Shown piece by piece: positions 21,552 through 27,647 of a stretch of DNA of 27,647 bases. The notes under the pieces are model-generated. The model made no database searches. It worked only from the letters and a program-made list of their open reading frames with translations, and had not been told where the DNA came from. The stretch spans positions 1-27,647 of the forward strand of contig MVBO01000173.1 in NCBI GenBank assembly GCA_002261195.1, in the 5' to 3' direction. This DNA comes from Bifiguratus adelaidae (Eukaryota > Mucoromycota > Endogonomycetes > Endogonales). How positions within the stretch are numbered: position 1 is the first letter of the stretch; every line of letters starts with the position of its first letter. The position numbers were made by a program, and so were the translations under genes.

Positions 21552-23571
21552 TTAGGGATAATCACAAACAATGCTGTTTCCGGAGGTCTTGCAAACAGTA
21601 CCGGCTCCACAATTACCAGACACAAAAGAGCCATTGTCACAAATCTCATAGGCTGGAGAGACACCAGAGTTGATGCAGTAGTAGTTGCCTTGGTTCGCCG
21701 AACTGCACGTGGGTGTAGTAGATGTTGGGGAACTTGTGGAGGTTGTTGTCGTGGTGATCTTAGTGCTACTGGTGGTCGTAGAGCTACTGGTAGTCGTGGC
21801 GGTCTTAGTGCTGCTGGTGGTCGTTGGGATAGGAATGGCCGACCAGACAACGTTGCCGGAAGCGTCAAGGATTTCAATCCATGGGGACTTGTTCATGAGC
21901 ACCATTGTGTTACCCTTATTCTGGGTGTTTGTAGACCATTGTGGCTGGCCATTGTAGTAAGTTACCAAGTTCCCGTCCCCTTGGAATGCGATGTCGCACA
22001 GGTTTCCACAGGTTCCATTCGTTAATGTATGTCCCGATGCCCATTCCACAATAGCATTACCGGAGCTGGACGTGTTATAAACGACCAGGTTACTGTCGCC
22101 TTGGTAAGCGATCATGATATTTTCGTGAAGTAGCGCAACGTTGCCTGGTCCCATAAATAGCTGATTGAGCCCATAAGTTATGTTGGATGGCAGTGGACCA
22201 GTCGTGCAGATGAAAGAGTATGGCTCTTCGGTTGCCTGTACGAAGCCGCTCTGGAGCGTGTAGGGACTCACCAAGCCGGTAGGCCAGTATGAGAAATGCG
22301 CGTTTGCGTTGAAGAGCAGCTGCGTTGCATGCGGGCATTGCACATCATCTGCAAACGCTGAATTGGGTGTGTGGACTCCAGAGTCGTCATTGTTGGTGAC
22401 CTAATTCATACATTAGCTTAGAGCTGGTTTTAACCCGAACAACGGGTTTAAGTATCATCGGAATCTTACCGTCAGACCATTTTCCCAGCCATTGATGGCG
22501 ATTGGGAATGTAATGTTACCGGAGAAAGTGTTACCGGTGATGGTGGTTGGCCCTTGGTGTGGGGTATTTCCATAACCTCCCCACACATTCGATCCAATAG
22601 CAATGCCAACGGAAAACAACTTTTCTCCGACAATGGTATTGTCAGAGACGACTACACCTGAGTAGTTACCATTGTAAGTGTTATCGACTAGGTTGATAGC
22701 GCCGAAGCCCTTATTGGTTGTCGATGATGTGATTGTATTATTGGTAACTTGCGTCCCAGGTGCTCCGAATATAACGATGCCGCCATCTGTGCTGCCAGTA
22801 ATCTATATTTACAAGATTTAGTCAGTTGCTGTACTCCAGTGTCTCGTTAACATAAGTGTTTCTTACCGAGTTGCCAGATACGAGAGAGCTTGCGCAGGCA
22901 AAGGATATACCGTCCGCCCACATACCTTGACCAGCGGAATTCGTGCCCTCTTGCCCGCACGGACCGATGTCATTGTTTGTTACTGTAGCGTTCAGACAAA
23001 GGCTGGACATAGTCCCCCCTTCGATAACATGCAGACAGCTCCATCCTCGGGGATTACGTGACGCGACGTGGGATACTATCAGGCCAGTACCGCCTCCACC
23101 GACCTCGATATTTGCGCCACCATCTATTGGCAATTCAGATCAGTCTTTAACTCTTTGTATTAACCGTTTTGAAATCTTACTGCTCAAAAATCCATTTCCT
23201 GCGCGATTTCCATCGACTTGAATGTTGAGGATGCGAAGGCCACTAATCCAGGCTCCAGAAATGAGCGTGCTAGCATTAGTTCCTTGAGAGTTTAGTTGAA
23301 TGGTTGCGCGTGTGCTACCGGTGGGATATCCCTGTGTGGACAGTTCCTGATGGTCCGCCGTGAACTGAATGTAGTCAGTGATAGTGATTACAGCGCTGGG
23401 ACATAATTGGACAACAGCGCCCACTCCACCAGCCTTGAAGGCAGAGTTGATTGTATTTTGGTCACCAGAGGAGATGCACGAAGCTGCCGCAGTGGCGCTT
23501 AGTCCGCAGACCCCGGCTATCCACAGAGCACTAGTGAAAAGCCCGGTGAACATCAGTTGAAGAGAGAGCAA
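21552..23571 (-). CDS. Secreted beta-helix / bulb-type lectin / CBM19-like protein
   Basis: A four-exon gene in phase throughout (1830 nt, 609 residues): 23571-23181, 23123-22867, 22802-22470 and 22400-21552. Residues 1-about 30 are a signal peptide. About 35-345 look like a right-handed parallel beta-helix: repeated short strands ending in 'NNxI' or 'NxI' turns ('VTNNTI', 'VVSDNTIVG', 'ITGNTFSGNITFP'), as in pectate-lyase-fold proteins. About 405-517 form a bulb-type (GNA) lectin with two mannose-binding QxDxNxVxY motifs, 'QGDSNLVVY' (427-435) and 'QGDGNLVTY' (467-475). About 518-558 are a Ser/Thr linker, probably O-glycosylated. About 559-609 are a six-Cys end with 'YCINSG', 'CDNGSF', 'CGAGTVCK' and 'CDYP', like CBM19 chitin-binding modules. 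No pectin-lyase catalytic residues were recognised, so it may bind rather than cut. Likely extracellular or wall-bound; the target (mannan, chitin or plant glycan) is inferred. Confidence 0.87.
21725..21832 (-). repeat. Low-complexity Thr/Ser-encoding repeat in the lectin linker
   Basis: Imperfect units encoding Thr-Thr-Thr-Ser-Ser-Thr-Lys recur several times ('TTTSSTK', 'TTTSSSTTTSSTK'), reflecting a short tandem DNA repeat of roughly 21-36 bp. Such linkers vary in length between strains. It lies between the lectin and the chitin-binding module. Confidence 0.6.
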
Positions 23572-24132
23572 TGCCTATTTACAATGTCCACAAACTTATA
23601 TTGGCGGCGACGACATCAAATTGAAATACAATAGGTGCTCCGAGTTCCAGGAATCAGGCTACTGCTCATCAAGCATCTAATAATACTTGTGCCACATCAT
23701 TGTGTAACTTATTCCGCAACAACAGCGTACTTCCGATAGGATACTTCCTTTCATGGTAGCATCATTAGTATTCCGGCCAAATTGAGAACTCCGAAGGCCG
23801 ATAATCTCGAGAGCTATACCATTCATACGGCACGGTTCCACCTTTATAAGACACGCCCAACAAACACCCAACAAAGCCTGTGTTATTTTTGTCACGGCCC
23901 GACCGCCGACAGCATTTGCCCGCGTCGGATGGCTTTTGCCGAAGGATGTGAATGCGAGTAGGCATGAAGATCTGTGATCGCTTCATCAAACGCGTGGGGA
24001 GCTTCCCTGAACGCGAGGCCAATACTGATGGGCGTCATTTCCCTGGTGGGGATGAAGGCTTATTAATGTGTTGTCCAGCTGGCTACTTTTAGCATTTCCA
24101 CTGCCGATCATAATTGCAGCCCTAAAGCTGCC
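23572..24132. other. Upstream region of the beta-helix/lectin gene
   Basis: No supported gene. Read on the minus strand, a CCAATATAAG element at about 23595-23604 lies 25-30 bp before the start codon, and a CTTATAAAGG element lies near 23840-23852; either could serve as TATA box, the latter implying a leader of more than 200 bp. Confidence 0.35.
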
Positions 24133-24989
24133 ATGAGAGTTGTGCTTGCTATATTCGCACTGGTAATTCTTCACTGCGTAATGCTTTGGATGCAGCTGGA
24201 TTCTGGATACGTACAATTGCTCTACGAAAAGAGACCAACGCTCATCGACAATATATTCCCTTTCTTCACAGCAAGAGCCATAGGTTTGTATCGATTCGAT
24301 AGCCGAATTCACGGTCCGATCTGTCAAGTCTGCCCCAAAAGCAAGGTTAAGACAAGTCCGCTGAGTTACTTCAGAAAGATGCTGTGAATTGGATTACCAA
24401 AACAACTGACCGTCACATTCTCGCAGACTGCCTCACATATCTACTCTCCATTGAGAACGCTTCCTTCCTTGCTCTCGCGGTTACCTTTATTCACCATTTG
24501 CCAAGTATCAATAAACACAGTCCTACATCTCACTTTCTATATAGGTTTGCAAACCTCTCGCTAGAGGAAACAGGGCGTTCACTGGTAGCGGAGTGTAGGT
24601 ATAATGAACTCATGGAAAAGTGCCTACGCTCCGCCTACCAGATGGCCATCCTTATCGTCTTGGTGCGGATTTGCATGCGTACCATTGGCCGAAAATTGCT
24701 GCTCATGACGCATGATGTCATTGATCCTACCAGGTGTTGTACGTCTGGTAGGTGGCCGCGACTCAGGCGGACGCCAACGCTGGACCGACTCCTGCGGGTC
24801 GACATGAATTACGGGGGACTCGGTAAGATGTGTGTGCACTTTACCATTTCATCGTGCGTATGTCACTACTTCCAGCTTCGATATGGGTTTCCTGTTCCTA
24901 CTAGAGACACTAACGGCTTGATTGGCAGGACAAACAAACCATGCCGAGACCGAAGCGCTCAGTGTATACCAGCATTGATTCCCTATTAA
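24133..24989 (+). CDS. Unrecognised open frames, possible remnant of a helical protein
   Basis: Two overlapping frames (24133-24387 from ATG, then 24384-24989 without an ATG at its beginning) give a hydrophobic N-terminus ('MRVVLAIFALVILHCVMLWM') and then 'NWITKTTDRHILADCLTYLL'. The second run faintly resembles helical-repeat tails of large basidiomycete membrane proteins (DUF6535-type), a resemblance too weak to name it. The final 100 residues look random. A decayed gene is the best guess. Confidence 0.25.
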
Positions 24990-26302
24990 GTAACAAGCCG
25001 TACGACCGAACGGTAAGTATCCGCGACCATCTAAGCTGACTTCCTTATATGGAAAAAGGAAAATCTCGAATTTTCCTACTGAAGGGACCCTGAAAATCCT
25101 GTCGATCCCAGAGCCATCAACCTGTTTTCTCTCCTCTTTCTTCTGGTTCTCCGCTTCTTCCAGCCAGTAAGTCACACTAGCTACCCCCGTCGCTCCATAT
25201 CACAGGCCCCATCATCTGCTGACCTCTTCTAATTCCTCTGTGAGAGTTGTCCTTCCAGCGGCAATATTGCCCGCTGCCCTTGAAGAGGCCATTAGGGCCG
25301 CAAATCTGCTCCGCTCTATATTCTAGGAGCATGTATATAGGATTCCATGTCCTTGATGTACGTCTATTGGCTTCACTGTACGCAAAAATGCCTCCAAACC
25401 CGAGAAACCTAAGCCTAATCAAAACATTGTTTCATGCATCATCGCTACATTTTATGCGCTCCATACTGTACAGTTACCGCTACCTGTTTACTTGCTTTTC
25501 GATCTCCGATAGCGTCACTTCACTCCGTGTGCTCCTGGCCTACTCACGCTGTGCTGCTCCTCTTCTCTCCTGCCTTGGCCCTTCTATACTTTGAGTCTTC
25601 CAGACTCCTGCCGCGACCTCCCACCAGTTGCGCTCCGCCACCGACTAACTCGTCCTCACTCCCTCTGCGGGAGTTGCTCTTTTTGGCATCATTTTTCGCC
25701 GATTATGTTCGGCCAAGTTATTACTAGCACAAAACTGCTCCAATCTCCGTTCTAGAGCTTGCTTGATTGAATGTGACTATATATTTATTGTATGTTTAGC
25801 TATAGTGTACGTCAATATCCCTGAGTAAACCGAGAACTCTAAGCTTAGAGTATCTCGACGGACCATTCGCTCCTGTTTTGTGTGATAGGAAAAAGTGTGA
25901 AGACGCTGTTGGCCCAATGTGGGTCAACAGGAAGGGTGGACAACCAGGAAGACTTCGATCATACCGGTCCAGACTTAGCGCTGCCACACTGTGGATGTGG
26001 CGCCTAAGCTACTTTAGTGCTTCCCAAATTTACGGAAAACTATCCTGCGGACGATTTGACCAACGCTAAGAACCACCAAAGCCCACAACAACACAATTAT
26101 TAATTTCCGCTAAAGCCGGTATCGGCGCCCTTACCCACGCCCCTGAGAACGCACTGGCACTTGGAACACTGTTATCTCCACTATCGAGCTGCACCGGGGG
26201 CAAATTTGGACCTCTGTCATTTGTATTTGGCACATAGCTATGACTATCAACAATTGGCATTTATGCGTCTAAATCGCAACATCAAATCCATTGAAGCTTA
26301 GA
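24990..26302. other. No recognisable gene
   Basis: About 1.3 kb with pyrimidine-rich plus-strand tracts (25430-25700) and only short shadow frames. It forms the 3' flank of the GH5 gene. No RNA gene or repeat was recognised. Confidence 0.4.
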
Positions 26303-27647
26303 TTAGCGTGCGTTGGCCAGAATCTCGTTGAGCCTATCGCGTCTTTTGCATTGACTAAACTTGAAGCTAGCCGCCAATGCCTCCAGCTCTTCCATGGATG
26401 CATTTTGAAAGAGGTCGGCGTAATCAGGTATGAGGTACTCGGAAAGAAGCGTGTTCCGGACCTGACATTTGATCCAGTCGTTGATCGTCCAGGTTGATGG
26501 ATACTTTTTCTGGTACTTTGGTGTGACCTCCTGCGCAAACCATTCTTCAAGCGGCTTGAAAAGGTACTGCAAAGGTCGCTCATCTGATCCCCAGCGATCC
26601 GCTGCCACCCGTTGTTTTCGCTCTATGAAGGGGCTTACTAACTTCATGTATGGGCTGTCTGGATTCAGATAAATGAGGCCTTGGTAATTGACGTCTTTAT
26701 AGGTCCAAATGGACCAACTGATGCCTTCATGACTGTATATTGCGATCTGCTGAGCGACCAGTGCATATCGCTTTTCGTTGACGGATTCATCGGCATCGTA
26801 AACGGGGCCAAACTCGCCATTCCATATTGGAACTTGGCGCTTCTTCTGAAAGGTCACTTTTCGCTCGTAAGATTGAACGAGAGCTTGCTTCTGCTGATCG
26901 GTGCCTTCATATTGCGTGTCCTGTGGAAAGCCGAGTTTGGAATAGTCGTGGCAAGCATAGACCGAGTTCGGGTAAACGCTCGTGAAAGCACTGAAATCGG
27001 AAGCAAAAGTGTTGCCATCCCAGAATAAGATGTGATCTGGATCTATCTCGCGGATTGCTTTCTCTAAGCGGTCGTACAGACTAGCATCGGTGCGGATGAA
27101 GAGAGATGATTAGAATGCGTTCAACACTGGAAAAGGATAGGACGTATCACCTACCTGAGGAGTTTGCTCGCATCTTCCACCGCAGGCTCGTTGATAGGAT
27201 TGTACCCAGCTACCCACGGATTGCCCTTGTAATGAGAGGCCAAATGCCGCCATAGATTGACAGTTCGATCTTGAAACTCAACATAATCAAATAAGATTGG
27301 TCGATGATGAGCATTATCCGAATGCTACAAGGGAACCATCACTCAATGATGACGACACAAGATCGGCTGCGTCTCATGAATAAATACGTACCCAGCCAGG
27401 ATTCTGTCCACCAACTGTTGCGTGCAAATCAAGAATCGTGTAGACACCATGACGAGCACAAAGATCCACCACACGATCCAGATGTTTGAAGCCAGACTCT
27501 TTGTAAACGCCCGGTCGGGCATCGTCTTCAAAATGCCGATAATTGAAGGGAAGCCGAACGCAATTCATTCCTAACGATTTCAAAAAGACCACGTCATCTT
27601 CTTCGAAAAAGTATTGCAAGAACTTGTCAAAGAAGAAATCGTACTTT
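26303..27647 (-). CDS. GH5 glycoside hydrolase (5' end outside the window)
   Basis: A retaining beta-glycan hydrolase of family GH5. Three exons are visible on the minus strand: beyond 27647-27392, 27324-27155 and 27080-26303 (stop at the end). Introns are GTACGT...TTGTAG and GTAGGT...GCTAG, and phases agree. The visible 401 residues begin within the barrel: 'FLKSLGMNCVRLPFNYRHFE' (strand 2 with the conserved Arg), 'YTILDLHATVGGQNPGW', 'YNPINEP' with the acid/base Glu, 'YACHDYS', and 'VPIWNGEFGP' with the nucleophile Glu, then 'GISWSIWTYKD'. Both catalytic glutamates are present. The last 130 residues are an extension after the barrel. A signal peptide cannot be checked because the start is missing. 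The substrate is not determined; similar agaricomycete enzymes are annotated as glucanases or simply as GH5. It probably works. Confidence 0.9.

Noticed and set aside
21519-22025. A plus-strand frame with Gly/Arg-rich repeats
   Set aside because: It is the antisense shadow of the Ser/Thr linker repeat in the lectin gene.

Overview
The window looks like nuclear DNA of a filamentous fungus, most likely an agaricomycete (Basidiomycota). Genes are split by many short GT...AG introns (about 40-70 nt, several with a CTAAC-type branch site). The contents are fungal: a GH18 chitinase, a THI4 thiazole synthase, a secreted beta-helix/lectin/chitin-binding protein, a GH5 hydrolase and a Crinkler-type ATPase fossil like those expanded in agaricomycetes. 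The order within the class cannot be read from the sequence.

Layout. 1-5250 is gene-poor and degenerate. It holds a probable cytochrome P450 scrap (1-159), an ATG5-like fragment (about 2296-2538), a broken Cys/Thr-rich secreted-protein relic (about 2545-3130, minus) and long unassigned stretches. 5251-8060 is the most notable part: a complete-looking set for the first two steps of mRNA capping, encoded head to head. A GTP:RNA guanylyltransferase (Ceg1-like, minus, seven exons) lies beside an RNA 5'-triphosphatase (Cet1-like tunnel family, plus, four exons). Pieces of the guanylyltransferase recur just beyond: an inverted copy with its intron at 8126-8390, and a diverged copy of the 3' end at about 8757-8870. 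A small protein with one double-stranded-RNA-binding domain follows at 9835-10452. 11220-12669 is a Crinkler-type fossil.

13-27.6 kb is more ordinary. A nine-exon GH18 chitinase (14850-16433, plus) and a five-exon THI4 (18184-19404, minus) are both fully in phase. A four-exon secreted protein (21552-23571, minus) joins a right-handed beta-helix, a bulb-type lectin with two QxDxNxVxY motifs, a Ser/Thr linker and a CBM19-like chitin-binding end. A GH5 glycoside hydrolase (26303 to beyond 27647, minus) is cut by the window edge.

The chitinase, beta-helix/lectin protein and GH5 enzyme are all carbohydrate-active, and the first two carry clear secretion signals. They would fit wall remodelling or contact with other fungi or plants. 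The capping pair plus the dsRNA-binding protein forms an unexpected RNA-handling group in a rearranged neighbourhood; whether they act together is inference. No rRNA, tRNA, CRISPR array or intact transposon was seen.
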